Assembly: GCA_030248295.1 (NCBI GenBank)
Contig: JASANH010000776.1
Coordinates: 248,001 to 312,000 of the forward strand
DNA length: 64,000 nucleotides
Origin: Mesodorylaimus sp. YZB2_4
Taxonomy: Eukaryota > Nematoda > Enoplea > Dorylaimida > Dorylaimidae
Direction: 5' to 3'
Made by a program: the position numbers and the translations under genes. The notes beneath the pieces were generated by a model. The model saw only the letters and a program-made list of their open reading frames with translations, searched no databases and was not told the origin of the DNA. Shown piece by piece: positions 1 through 13,700 of this stretch; the stretch's first letter is position 1; each line of letters starts with the position of its first letter.

Positions 1-123
1 GAGTTTTGTAAGAAATAGGGCTAAAAGATTTTCTATAGCATGCGGATTCGAAATTTGTTGCTGGTTATCGGAGGTAGATACTCATTCAGCTTAATTGGTG
101 TTTTGGTGTTTTAGATCCTTTAG

Positions 124-3100
124 TTTCAGCTTTTTGCTTTCGGGTATGTCTGTGCCAAGCACCGATATCCTCATCGCCGATGACACGGCCGGATGGCAGT
201 TTATGGACGTGTAGTAGCACAGTGTCGTGCCCGTATAACTCAACTTGTTCGAGTGGACATTGTTACTCTATATTGGGTAATTCAGGATTCGCTCAATTCT
301 GTTGTACTATTTTCATCCCTGAGAGGATATTCTGTCTCGTACTGAGTGTTCCAAACTTTACCGTTTGCTCTTTATGGGAGAAGCTATGTGAGTTGTTTTT
401 AGGAGTCGAAGCCACTTCAATTATCTTCAAAGTGTCATCAAGCGTATCTGACGCAGTTCGTGAAAGAAGCGGTTATGAATTGTCGAGCAACGGGTACTTG
501 ATCATAGTCAACGACCCGAGTCCGTGGGCAGTGTTTGACCTTTTGAGAGTTCGAAACGTAATGCTTGCTTGCTTGCTCCTTTCCGCAATATCATTCTGAG
601 TGCGACGCTCACTCTATTGTAGGTGGTCTCGATCAACCTGTATTCGGGCGGTAGTACCAACTCAATGGCCGAATGTAGTTTGCTTCCAGGTGCCATTGTA
701 CAGTACGACCCTACCACGACTTACACCATAAACCCGACCAAGGATGGTTGGACTAACACTGGTCTCGTAAGCTCATTTGCCTGATGATATGTCTAAATAA
801 TGTACTTCAGCTAACCGTAAGTCTTTTAGAGTGCTGAGTATGATTTTAACACTGCATCATACCGCATCACTTTCAAAAACCCTACGCCTACAAAGTTTAT
901 CAAAGTCAATCCAGCGCCATCTGCGTTTGGAAGACTAGCAACTTGCCTGAAAATGGTTGTTTATGAAACCAGGGGTAAGGTACAGGGCTAATGCCTTCTG
1001 TCAAGTTGAAGGCCTGAACCCTGTTTTCTTCATGCCATATTTCCGAGTTGTAAAAGGAAATCAGGTCATTTTAGGTGAGCCTATCGGCTTTGAACAGAGA
1101 CTGATTCCTGACGGCGCAATGCAAGCCCCCGACTGGTACAGTAACTATCCTCCGAGTTCAGCCCGTTTGTACAGTGCACAACCGTGGAAGCCAATCCAAG
1201 CGCCTAACGCACAGCTTACAATATCATTATCCGCGTCGTACGAAGTAAGAGGCTCTTGCTAGCAGCGAGGTAATCCATCAATGAATCACCATCTTTCAGG
1301 TTACTGAACTTTTGATTCAAGCGGGTTCGCACATACCTGAATCGGACATGGGTGGTAGTCCCCAGATGTGCTATCCTCCTAATGGCACAGTGATCACTTT
1401 GAGCGCACAAAATTCGATCGTCAGCAAACTATCGCCGACATTCAACTTCTACACGGGCAACGATTTTGTGCAAACACTTCCTATTCCTGTGACTAGCGAG
1501 GGCACGTACATCGACACAATCAGGTTTGCATTCCCGAACAGTGCAGTGAGTGGATGCCTCCGAGCTGAGGCTTTGAATAGAGCTGGTAATAATATGCTCG
1601 CTACCAAATGTTCTGATGAGCCAAATGAGATGCGCTTTCAGTTGGTGCGATCAGCGAGTACTTTATGGATACCCCGTGTGGCGGCGCATCAGCTTGGTAT
1701 ACTCCCTTGGACCCAAGTCTGTCAGCAATCAGCATGACCTGCCCAGTTGGCACGATTCCAATGTTAACCTACTTCGGGGCAATTAGAATGACAGCTGAAA
1801 GGTGCAAATCAAATCGCTTGTTCCTGAATGGATTAAGAGATTACAGTCCTGTAAGCAATCTCAATATTGAAGGAGACGTTGAGGTAAAGAGGAAAAGCTT
1901 TCCAGGACTATTGCCCTGACTACAGTTTACCCACGACACCGAATTGGTGGTGCCCGGTTGGGGGTCCAGAGCCAAACATCTGTAAATTTCAACCACCTCG
2001 CGATCGCTGGAACCAGGGTAACGCGTGCCCCGAGCTAGCCGCATCTTTACCAGAAGTGAAAGTTGTTGTTGGCTATCGCTGTGATCCAGGTACTGTATGT
2101 TCGGATGAGGACGCTTAGAATTAAAACTATAACTTCTGTACACTTTTTCTTATAGATCCTTCGTTTTCAAATACATACGTCGGCAGCTACGGAGCATGTC
2201 CAGCCCTAAATTGTGGATTTGGGTACAAAAGGCGGAACAGATATTTAATTACTGGGATGAGTACTTACCTGCCACCTAATCTGCAATGCAATTCAAGCAG
2301 CAGTTGCCAGCCTGGAGGTAAGCTAACCTCATCATTGATTACCAGCGACGACTCTTGTTCTGTTTTAGCCGTACAGCTAACCTGCCCTGGTCCTCTCGAT
2401 TCAGGCACAGGTTTATATTTTTGCAATAATCTAGTCGACTTCAGCAGCAGTCTGTGGGGCTTCAATACTGAGGCAGGTATGACAGCAAGATGACGTGAAA
2501 GGCTCATCATACGCGACACTACTGTACTAGCTTTTTAGGGGGATACTACTACGCAATAGGGGACGCTGATCAGAGCTACACAGTCTCCATACAAACCCCT
2601 ATGCTAGGAACGGCCACCGGCGACTGTCGCATGATGGATTTATCTTACTCTGTCACTGGTGGGGCCACAGTCACTGTCACGGATGACGCTGGTGCTGTGC
2701 TGTATCAGTCGACTGATCCTGGGACAGGGGACACTATTCTGGATAGAATATTTCTGCCAATCAAACCAATATTGCGCGTAAGTAGAGAATCCTTAAATGG
2801 AGATTAGCGCGTCAAGCATGCTCTGATTTTAGGCAAATATCACGGCATTTTTACCACAATCAATGACAGGGGCGTCGGCAACTGCAAAGGTCTATTATTT
2901 TAGTATTTTAGCTTGTTCGGGTAAAACATTTATGAAGTATAGTGCGGAGAAACAGTGCAAACAAGTCCCTGTTACAGTGACCACGACCACGACCACGACC
3001 ACGAGTACTACCAGCACGACAACGACACCCATCGCAACGGCAGCATCGCCATCGACAACATTTACGGCCACTACACCAGGTATAAACTATAAACTGTTTT

Positions 3101-4861
3101 CTTTGGGCATATACACGCCCGCCTCGTTGCCGCATAGTGCCGCGTGTACATTTCCAAAGAAAACAGATAGTACGTACATCTTTTGCACTTTGGGCCCCAT
3201 AAACATGACGTCTTCTCCTGTTTCCTTACCCACAACCGCATTGCACCTACAAATAGATCCTTTCTCCTCGTCCGCCTAAATGATCTCCACCACCTGATCA
3301 GCCAGTATTAGCTTCAGCGCTTACAGTTCTTTCACGTATCAGTAATCTTTTAACCATAAAGCGTAGAATTTACTGTACAGCTCACTTTTTTCCTGGAAAT
3401 GCTACCCTCAGTCCTTTCCTATTTGCTCAAGTTGGCCATCTCGTTCTTTGCGTCTCCCACATTCTCCTACCATACTCATAACCAAATTCTTCAAATACTC
3501 CTAGTCTAAAAATAAAAGCCATCGCGAGACCATTAAATTCCAAGCAAAGTGATCACTGGTCAAATACCGACTCCGTCAAAACAACCTCTTATTTCACTGA
3601 GATTACACTTCATGGAGCAGTCGCAATCATGACCTCAAGCAGCCTCTCAGACACTTCAAATACAAGACTTTCCCAATGGGGCTTTCTTCAATTGTTCTCT
3701 TCTCTGCAGACCTGCCAAGCAGTGCTATGCTCGTAAATTCAACATCGATGCAAAGTTTGAGCAGACCCACCTCTTTGACAACATCCTTTCGTACATCTCC
3801 GCCTATATGTTTGGATGCTTGGTGTCAGACCAACTCAAGTCACATGAGCACAATCAGGAGCTGGCAACAAATGGATCGGCTCAATCCAACACTACACCTA
3901 CTACAACTACCACGACTGAAGCAGCTAAAAAACCTAAACCTAGTGTAGCATCTGGTGCAAAGCAAGCGGTGACATCTGCTGATCTGTTGATGACATTGAG
4001 CAGCGTCTGGCCCACCTTTTGGACGGCTGAAACAGCGGGCACCAAGTTTAGGGAGGCATCATCGATTACTTACTGTTCTGTCAACCGCTTCTAATGATGG
4101 ATCAACTGCGACGAAATATCACCTCTCTGAAACATATCACCTCTCTGAAACCTATGGCATCTGCAACAAGCGATACCGCTAGTACGACTTTCACACGAGT
4201 AGTGTCGTCGATAGCAGGTGCAAGCTCAATGCCATGTTTGTTTTCAGAAACTTTCTTTTCCAATGCAACATTTCAGATCCAACACCTGGAATCATCAGCA
4301 AAACGCAGTCATCGAAAGCAGCTGACGCAATAGATATAACTGCTAGCGCAGAATCAGGCGAAAATCACAAAATGTACAGTACTTTACGTTGAGTATAACA
4401 GATGTCCAACTCATCGCATTGTACGAGACAGCTATGGTAATGAAGGGGAAGTTATGAGCATTACAAAAAATGATTTTCAATCAGACCCCACTAACCTATA
4501 CAAAATAGTGTACAAAAAAAGTATGATGTTTAAACTCAAAGTTCTCAAATACATTTCGAGTGCGCAACCCTGGAACTATCAGGTGCATTCATAGATTCTG
4601 TGTGCTACAATTTTTTAATGATTCTACAGTGCGATGTTTTAACAAATCTTAATGGCGGATGCGATTTTGCGATGACTTTATTAGTCTGTTTCTTACTGCT
4701 CGAAAGCACGAGGCCATTTCCCCTTAAACAAAATGTGAAGACGAGAATTCTTAAAAGTGACTTTTTTGTTTCAGGTGTTGCACTAAACACATCGACAAGG
4801 CCGACAAGTGAACCCAGCTCCACAAAAACGACGTCGCCGATTGGGACAAGTGTTAGATCAG
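124..4861 (+). CDS. Exons for globular ectodomain, probable 5' part of the giant adhesion GPCR gene
   Basis: Splice sites and phases chain without conflict through exons at about 124-276, 403-557, 623-766, 830-974, 1075-1244, 1300-1585, 1642-1850, 1906-2089, 2156-2317, 2369-2476, 2539-2777 and 2833-3079, and again at 4775-4861 (phase 1 at both ends). The first exon's left edge is uncertain and no start codon or signal peptide was found, so the gene probably begins before the window. The product is an extracellular-looking protein of beta-rich modules with scattered cysteines, for example TCSSTVSCPYNSTCSSGHC near its start. It runs into a Thr-rich stretch at 2980-3079. I do not recognise the module family. 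The 4775-4861 exon is Ser/Thr-rich and its exit phase fits the acceptor at 8228, which argues that this is the N-terminus of the mucin-like receptor downstream. A separate neighbouring gene remains possible. Confidence 0.6.
3714..4333 (+). other. Ser/Thr-rich coding-like stretch with broken frames
   Basis: A good acceptor (pyrimidine run ending CTGCAG at 3713) opens a Ser/Thr-rich frame in the phase expected after the exon ending at 3079. That frame stops near 3950, while a second frame carries a clear Thr run (about 3890-3920, TTPTTTTTTEAA). A third Ser/Thr-rich frame covers 4094-4333 and contains a perfect 18-bp in-frame tandem duplication (4116-4151, HITSLK repeated). I could not find a consistent splice pattern. 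It may hold real or alternative mucin exons, or decayed ones, or carry sequence errors. Confidence 0.35.
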
Positions 4862-7800
4862 GTATAGTCATTCTACCAGATTTATAAACTGGTAAATACC
4901 AGGTATACGTATGATTTTCACTATGGAAGAGAGTACTGTAGATATGACTTACAAAATTTGTAGATATGGATACAATTTTAATATCTATTTCTCAGAAAGA
5001 TATAGATAAAGATATCAATATCCTTATCTATATCTCGTTAAAGATATCAAATATTAACAAAAGATATTAATATTGGAAACCAAAAATCAAGAAATCTTTG
5101 AAAAAATCACCTGATTTTTTCTCTCTCATCATCATCATCATATTTTATTCTTGCGCAAACGCATATGCGCACTAAGAGCACAAGAAACATAAAGCACAAC
5201 ACACATGATACTAAAATGTGAAAGTACGAAAAAGAAAAACGACATCAAGTCTGCCAATCACCTCTCTGATGATTCAAAAATGTTACAACGAGACCTGACG
5301 ATCAATTTGCGCGGCCACTTGGTCAAATATTCTCGCACCAAACAGTATACAAGTGATTCCAGCTGCGTTTGTTACCTCCAGCCACTATGCAGGCTTAGCA
5401 CAAAATTACAACGTTTGCGATTGGCAATGCTGCGAAACTGCGGGAAATTTATGGTGAATGAAAAATGCGCTTAAGTGGAGGGATTGGGGAGTTGACATCT
5501 TGTGGACGTCTTTAGCTTTCAAGCTTCCCTGAATGACTGCGGGGGGATCAGGTTGCGCGTTGGCACCAGATTCGTGGTCTGGTGGGGTAGGCGTCTGCCT
5601 CTTACATACGCCATGTGCGCGAGGCGAATGATCGACTCGCGGTCATGAGTAAGCTTTTGTGTGCAATGTACCCCTTCACCCTCGAGTGCGCATAAGAGTT
5701 TGGTGATGTTGTAGATGAACATGAGCATGAACTAGACCAGGCATATCAATACGAACGACGGAAATGAGAGGCGAGGCATGCGCCAGAGCAACCTCCTGCA
5801 ATCTTGCATATGACTAACGCTTAGCGATTGTCACCCATCGGCCATAGGTCAGCTCTTACTCACATGCTGGAAATGCAGCAGAAAAAGGGATAAAATTTTC
5901 GATAAAATTTTTATGGACAGTTTCGCACTTTAGTTGCACGAACGCGTCACTCCCGCAACTGCGGGAGGAGTGGCCCCTGGAGCGGGTAAGAAGGATTGGC
6001 TACCTAAAAAGCGGAGAGGGTTGTAGTGAAACTCTCAGGCTTCATAAGTCAAGGAGACTAAGCATAAAATTTGACTCCACCCTCGAGAAGCAACGCCGAC
6101 TTGCATTTGTGCTGGTTGCTTTTTTTGTCATTTCCTAAGTGACAATATCGTATAGAATAGATATAGTAACTCACAATCAGACTGGAGTCAAGACACAGAA
6201 ACAGGATTGAAACTAATTGAGGTGGTCGGTAAGAGCCCGCATCTCTGAGGTTACTAGTCCAGTGCTCTTAGTCCTAAGCATTGAATATCGCTAAATGTTA
6301 TCTTACTGGCGATTTTGTGTTAGCAGAATTTTCAGTCAAGGAGAAAAGTGGTTTGAGAAGTTTTCTCAAGATGGGCGTGGGAGTAGAAATGCCATTGCGT
6401 CTAATAGGCGGGAATAGACCAAATAAATTGTCTGAAATTTAGCTCAAGTGAACGTGAATGCCTTACAGAGAAAGTCGCGGGCAAGAAGCGGGAATGATTA
6501 GGTATTATTTCCAAAAAAGTCTGTTATCACAGACTCAAAACTTTTAGACCAGCCAATGCACACAGTGGAACCAGGGCTTAGGAAATGATAATGGAAATGA
6601 TATAACCGTTTTTCGTTTTTGCTAGAAGCTAGTTTGGCTCAAAACACCTGTTCCTACAACTGACGATGAGAGAATTGAGTGACTACCATACACCTTCTTC
6701 CAAACCTCTTAAAAAGAGAAACATAGAACGGAACGTGAAGCCGCGCCCATGAAATTACTCGTAAAGACCGCCTACAGATCGACCATTTTATAGTCAGAAA
6801 CTCTTACCCTCTGCTAAATCTGCTCATTTCATGAGCAGATTTTTCGAATATGTTCTCAGATATACAGGCGGCAGGAAAAACAACAAAAGCTCATTCGTCA
6901 GGATCTGTAATTCGTAAGGAACTAGCTCGTGCTCGAGTGGTCTTAACTTCTTTATCCCCAGAGTATTCCATCAGAAGCTGAAACAGAACGCTCAGGATCC
7001 GCAAGTTTTGCTGCAAGTTGTACTGCTCAGCAGTATTACCTCCACATGTAATAGAACATGTCCTGACCATGGAAACTCTTTCCACATATTTATATTCGTT
7101 CACATATTCTCAATTTATTATCAGCAAATTTATTGGTGTATTTGGTGTATGTACATACACCAATCCCATCTTCGTGAGAGCGCGCTAAGTGAGCCTAGCC
7201 AATCAAAAGCGCTGCAACTCAACCCGTTCAGTTGATGTTTCTAAACTCCGCGCCGAAAATGAAAAAAAAGAAACACCAGCGCCAGCTACTTTCGACAGTC
7301 GATAACTCAAGAGTGACTGAACCAAAAATTGATTTTTCGCAGGCTTTGCAAGATAGGTCACATCCGCTGCCATGTCAATTTTTATCAAAATCTGTTGAGT
7401 ACTCGATGAGCGACGGGTTGAAAAAGCCAGAAAAGTGATTATTTTCTGGAATAACTTTTCAGAAACTAAAGCTTTCAAAAAACGAATGCCAAAAGGCAGA
7501 TTCTGAAGATACAAGCTTTCAGAAAAACTAACATTTACACCTGTACGACCTCTGGTTGTTGCGCTAGCCTGATGTTTATCCTCCTCGTCTTCTCCCCCTG
7601 AACAAGAAATCGCGTATTCTGGAACTCGACAACGGCCGGACGGATTCGGATAAAAATTGGCTTGATTCTAGATTCGGCCGATTCTGCTAAGTGTGCAAAA
7701 AATCAAAAATTTTCGTCGAACCGTTCTCGAGTTATTAGCCGGCAAAAATCGTTCTTTAGCATTAACCCTCTGGTTGGCTGGTCTAGTCGTAAGCAGGCAC

Positions 7801-8228
7801 GCTGATACTGTATCCAGCCGCAAGCGATAAAACACCCCATCATAATGGTGGCCAGCAGGAGAGGGAACGAAAACCATCCTCTGCTGTTTCCGCTGCATTT
7901 CCAGCATGTTTCTGCTGCATACACATTTTGATGCCAGTAAATTCAATATCTCGTCAGTGAGATGAAAATAGCCATAGCAATCGGAACCCAAGAGGTATTT
8001 TGAGTTCAACTTTTAGCTTAGGCTTTTAGCGTTGTAAGTTGAAAATATTGATATCTATTATTAATATCTTAGCCGCAAAAAAATGAAGATAAAGATAAAG
8101 ATATCAAAAAGATATAGATATGAATATGGTTATTAATATCTCAAAAGATATTAATATTAATTAGATAAAGATAGACATGGATACTGATATCAACAGTAGC
8201 GGAGAGACTGTTGTAGTATATTTTTTAG
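4862..8228 (+). other. Long intron of 3.4 kb
   Basis: The donor GTATAG after 4861 and the acceptor TTTTTTAG at 8221-8228 join two phase-1 boundaries in frame. No coding sequence is supportable inside. GATATC/TATAGATA-rich AT blocks lie near both ends (4975-5075 and 8040-8170) and share the 17-bp word CAAAAGATATTAATATT (5058-5074 and 8142-8158), which hints at an inserted element or simple-repeat expansion. A perfect 12-bp hairpin (6816-6842) and a 22-bp palindrome (7142-7163) also lie here. Confidence 0.55.
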
Positions 8229-10740
8229 GTATCACTACATCGGTACTGGCAGCAACACTTACAACAGCACCGTCTACAAAAAAGCAGCCCAGTTTTGCCA
8301 CTACAATGCAAACGGGAATGGCATCAACATCTGCCAAAAAAACCCCAACAGCAAGAATGACAATCTCAACTACCACCAACTCGACAACTAGACCTCATAC
8401 AGCTTCGGTTAGACCCGATGATACAACCACACCAAGAACAGTACTTACCACAAAATCTAGAGCTACATACACAGCAAAAGCTGCACCATTTCCAACAACT
8501 ACACCCACAAAGCAACAGGTTCCTACAACAACGTCTGAAACTGCAAAATTTGTGACTATTCCAAACAACGAATCGAGCACGATAACATTAATATCTGCAA
8601 TCACGCAAACGGCAGCCATGGCAAGAGAGTCCGCATCTATTGCGCTCACCACTAATACCAAACAAGTGGAACCTCAAACGACTACAACTACTACAACCAC
8701 TGAAGCATCTACAGCTACTGCTTCTACTACGGAATCCATATCTACACCAACCAACGAAGGGATATCTTCTATTCAAACTACAACGCAGCAAACTTCTACG
8801 CTTCCTATAACCTCAAGTAAAGTCACATCCGCACCTAAACCAACAACTATGTTCATCACAAAATCTACGGGTGAGGCAGCAACAACTCTGCCCACCACAT
8901 CTCCAACAACAGCTCAGGAAGAAACCACAGTAACAACAAAATCTCGAGCAGCTAGTGAGTCAGCAACTACAACATCTACAACAACCACTGGGCCAGCAAC
9001 AACTCTAACCACAACCATGCCAACCACAGCAACTAAGATGACCACAACACCTTCAACAGCTCGTGAGGAAGCAACCACTGCAACCACTGCGGCCAGAGAA
9101 TCTCAAACAGCAGTTCATGCAGCAGCCATTACTGCCACAGCATCACAAATAACAGCCGAGGCGCCAAAAACTTCAAGCATCACATTTCCAACAACCAGCG
9201 AGAAAGAAACCACATTGACCAACAAATCTCCAGCAGCCACTGAGCCAGCATTGTCCTTAATCACAACATCGACAACTGGAGAGGAAGCAACTATTTTAAC
9301 CAGCACATCTACAATCAGTAAACAAGAAAACATACCGACAACCACATCACCAACATCAGCTCAGACAACAACGATAGCTACAACAAGCAATGATGAAGCA
9401 ACCGCTTTGACAAGCACATCTACAAAACCAGCTGGCGAGGTGCCAGCAAGTGTGACATCGTCAACAACCACGAAGGAAGCGAGTACTTTGACCAGCGAAT
9501 TTCCAGGAAGCAGTGGGGCAATAGCAAGTGTGGCACTGATGGCAACAACTGAGGAAGCGAGCACTTTCACTACTAAATCTCCAGCAACAAGTGTGACATC
9601 AACAACAACAACCGTCGAAATGAGCACTTTGACTACTGCTTCTCAAACAGCCAGTGAAGCGGCAACAAGTGTGACATCAGAAATAGCCACTGAGGAATTT
9701 TCAACTTTGACCACCGCATATTCCACAAATGGCAGGCTGGCAACAAGTGTGGTACCAGCAATGATAACTAAGGAACTGAGCACTTTGACTAACATATCTC
9801 CAACAAGAATCGAGGTGGCAGAAAGTGTGACACCCACAGCAAGGACTGAGGAAGCGACAACCTTGACAACCGCATCTCAAATGGCTAGTGAGCCGGCAAC
9901 AATTTTGACCTCGATGACAACCATTATGGAAGCAAACACTTTGACCAATACATCTTCAACAGATATTGAGGTGGCAACGATTGGGGCATCAACGACAATC
10001 ACTGAGGAAGCAAGCAATTTAACCACTGCATCTTTAGCAACTATTGTGACATCAAAAACACCCACTGACAGAGCTTCAACTTTGACCACTGCATTTCCAA
10101 CAGATGGTGGAGTTAAAACAAGCTTGGCATCTGCTACAACAACTGAGGAAGCGAGCACTTTGACTTTTGCATCTCCCACAGCTATTGAGGCAGCAACAAG
10201 TGTGGCATCAGCAACAACAACTGAGAAAGCGGTAACTTTAACCACTGCATCTCCAGTAACCACTGAGTTCGTAGCAAGTGTTGCATCAAAAACAACAACT
10301 GAGAAAGCGAGTACTTTGGCCAACGAATCTAGAGGAAGCAGTGGGGCAGCAGCAAGTGTGATGCTGATAACAACAACAACTGAGGAAGCGAGCATGCTGA
10401 CAACTGAATCTCCAGCAACCAGTGTGACATCAGAAACAACTGTGAAGATGGGCACTTTGACTACTGCACTTCCCACAGCTAATGAGGTGGCAACAAGCGG
10501 GACATCAATGACAACCGCTGAGGAAGCCAGCAAGTTGACCACTACATCTTCAGCATCTTCAGCAGGGAGAGTAACATCAGAAACAACCACTGAGGAAGTG
10601 ATTACTCTAACTACTGCATCTCCAACATCCAGTGAGGCGGCAACAAGTGTGGCATCATCAACAACCACTAGGGAATCGAGTACATCGACCACCGCATATC
10701 CCACAGCTGTTGGGGCGGCCACAAGTGTGGCATCAGCAAC
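8229..10740 (+). repeat. Mucin-like Thr/Ser-rich region with degenerate repeats
   Basis: The product is dominated by Thr, Ser, Ala and Glu with no cysteine, as in heavily O-glycosylated mucin domains. From about 9,430 a loose unit of about 45-48 codons appears, with the core E-E-A-S-T-L-T-T-A-S followed by a T-S-V-A-S-like linker. Copies diverge from one another far more than in the array that follows, so this looks like the older part of the same expansion. It lies inside the 14.2-kb exon. Confidence 0.85.
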
Positions 10741-13700
10741 AACCGCTGAGGAAGCGAGCACTTTGACCACTGCATCTTCTGCAACAGAAGTGACTTCAGA
10801 AACAACCACTGAGGAAGCGATTACTCTAACTACTTCATCTCTAACAACCGGTGAGGTAGCAACAAGTTTGACATCAGCAACAACCGCTGAGGAAGCGAGC
10901 ACTTTGACCACTGCATCTTCCGCAACAGAAGTGACTTCAGAAACAACCACTGAGGAAGCGATTACTCTAACTACTTCATCTCCAACAACCGGTGAGGTAG
11001 CAACAAGTTTGACATCAGCAACAACCGCTGGGGAAGCGAGCACTTTGACCACTGCATCTTCTGCAACAAGAGTGACTGCAGAAACAACCACTGAGGAAGC
11101 GATTACTCTAACTACTTCATCTCTAACAACCGGTGAGGTAGCAACAAGTTTGACATCAGCAACAACCGCTGAGGAAGCGAGCACTTTGACCACTGCATCT
11201 TCTGCAACAGAAGTGACTTCAGAAACAACCACTGAGGAAGCGATTACTCTAACTACTTCATCTCTAACAACCGGTGAGGTAGCAACAAGTTTGACATCAG
11301 CAACAACCGCTGAGGAAGCGAGCACTTTGACCACTGCATCTTCTGCAACAAGAGTGACTACAGAAACAATCACTGAGGAAGCGAGCACTTTGACCACTGC
11401 ATCTTCTGCAACAGAAGTGACTTCAGAAACAACCACTGAGGAAGCGATTACTCTAACTACTTCATCTCTAACAACCGGTGAGGTAGCAACAAGTTTGACA
11501 TCAGCAACAACCGCTGAGGAAGCGAGCACTTTGACCACTGCATCTTCTGCAACAGAAGTGACTTCAGAAACAACCACTGAGGAAGCGATTACTCTAACTA
11601 CTTCATCTCTAACAACCGGTGAGGTAGCAACAAGTTTGACATTGACAACAACCGCTGAGAAAGCGAGCACTTTGACCACTGCATCTTCTGCAACAGAAGT
11701 GACTTCAGAAACAACCACTGAGGAAGCGATTACTCTAACTACTTCATCTCTAACAACCGGTGAGGTAGCAACAAGTTTGACATCAGCAACAACCGCTGAG
11801 GAAGCGAGCACTTTGACCACTGCATCTTCCGCAACAGAAGTGACTTCAGAAACAACCACTGAGGAAGCGATTACTCTAACTACTTCATCTCCAACAACTG
11901 GTGAGGTAGCAACAAGTTTGACATCAGCAACAACCGCTGAGGAAGCGAGCACTTTGACCACTGCATCTTCTGCAACAAGAGTGACTGCAGAAACAATCAC
12001 TGAGGAAGCGAGCACTTTGACCACTGCATCTTCCGCAAGAGAAGTGACTTCAGAAACGACCACTGAGGGAGCGATTACTCTTACTTTTGCATCTCCAACA
12101 ACAAGTGAGGTGGCAACAAGTAAAGCATCAACAACCACTGGGGATTCGAGTACATCGACCACTGCTTATCCCACAGCTATTGAGTTGGCCACAAGTGTGG
12201 CATCAGCAACAACCACTGAGGAAGCGAGCACTTTGACCACTGCATCTTCCGCAACAAGAGTGATTTTAGAAACAACCACTGAGGAAGCGATTACTCTAAC
12301 TACTTCATCTCCAACAACCAGTGAGGTAGCATCAAGTTTGACATCAGCAACAACCGCTGAGGAAGCGAGCACTTTGACCACTGCATCTTCTGCAACAGAA
12401 GTGACTTCAGAAACAACCACTGAGGAAGCGATTACTCTAACTACTTCATCTCTAACAACCGGTGAGGTAGCAACAAGTTTGACATCGGCAACAACCGCTG
12501 AGGAAGCGAGCACTTTGACCACTGCATCTTCTGCAACAGAAGTGACTTCAAACCCATAGAAACAACCACTGAGGAAGCGATTACTCTAACTACTTCATCT
12601 CTAACAACCGGTGAGGTAGCAACAAGTTTGACATCAGCAACAACCGCTGAGGAAGCGAGCACTTTGACCACTGCATCTTCTGCAACAGAAGTGACTTCAA
12701 AAACAACCACTGAGGAAGCGATTACTCTAACTACTTCATCTCTAACAACCGGTGAGGTAGCAACAAGTTTGACATCAGCAACAACCGCTGAGGAAGCGAG
12801 CACTTTGACCACTGCATCTTCTGCAACAGAAGTGACTTCAGAAACAACCACTGAGGAAGCGATTACTCTAACTACTTCATCTCTAACAACCGGTGAGGTA
12901 GCAACAAGTTTGACATCGGCAACAACCGCTGAGGAAGCGAGCACTTTGACCACTGCATCTTCTGCAACAGAAGTGACTTCAGAAACAACCACTGAGGAAG
13001 CGATTACTCTAACTACTTCATCTCCAACAACTAGTGAGGTAGCAACAAGTTTGACATCAGCAACAACCGCTGAGGAAGCGAGCACTTTGACCACTGCATC
13101 TTCTGCAACAAGAGTGACTGCAGAAACAATCACTGAGGAAGCGAGCACTTTGACCACTGCATCTTCCGCAAGAGAAGTGACTTCAGAAACGACCACTGAG
13201 GGAGCGATTACTCTTACTTTTGCATCTCCAACAACAAGTGAGGTGGCAACAAGTAAAGCATCAACAACCACTGGGGATTCGAGTACATCGACCACTGCTT
13301 ATCCCACAGCTATTGAGTTGGCCACAAGTGTGGCATCAGCAACAACCACTGAGGAAGCGAGCACTTTGACCACTGCATCTTCCGCAACAAGAGTGATTTT
13401 AGAAACAACCACTGAGGAAGCGATTACTCTAACTACTTCATCTCCAACAACCAGTGAGGTAGCATCAAGTTTGACATCAGCAACAACCGCTGAGGAAGCG
13501 AGCACTTTGACCACTGCATTTTCCGCAACAGAAGTGACTTCAGAAACAACCACTGAGGAAGTGATTACTCTAACTACTTCATCTCCAACAACCGGTGAGG
13601 TAGCAACAAGTTTGACATCAGCAACAACCGCTGAGGAAGCGAGCACTTTGACCACTGCATCTTCCGCAACAGAAGTGACTTCAGAAACAACCACCGAGGA

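Noticed and set aside
1883-1905. Apparent 22-bp intron (GTAAAG to CCAG)
   Set aside because: A better donor (GTAAGC at 1851) gives a normal 55-bp intron with matching phase.
9877-12162. Long minus-strand open frame rich in Val, Ala and Ser, with similar ones at 12,166-14,807 and 19,818-20,642
   Set aside because: It is the complement of the mucin and DSGxG repeats. Their codon use leaves few stops on the other strand, and the frames lack starts, splice structure and domains.
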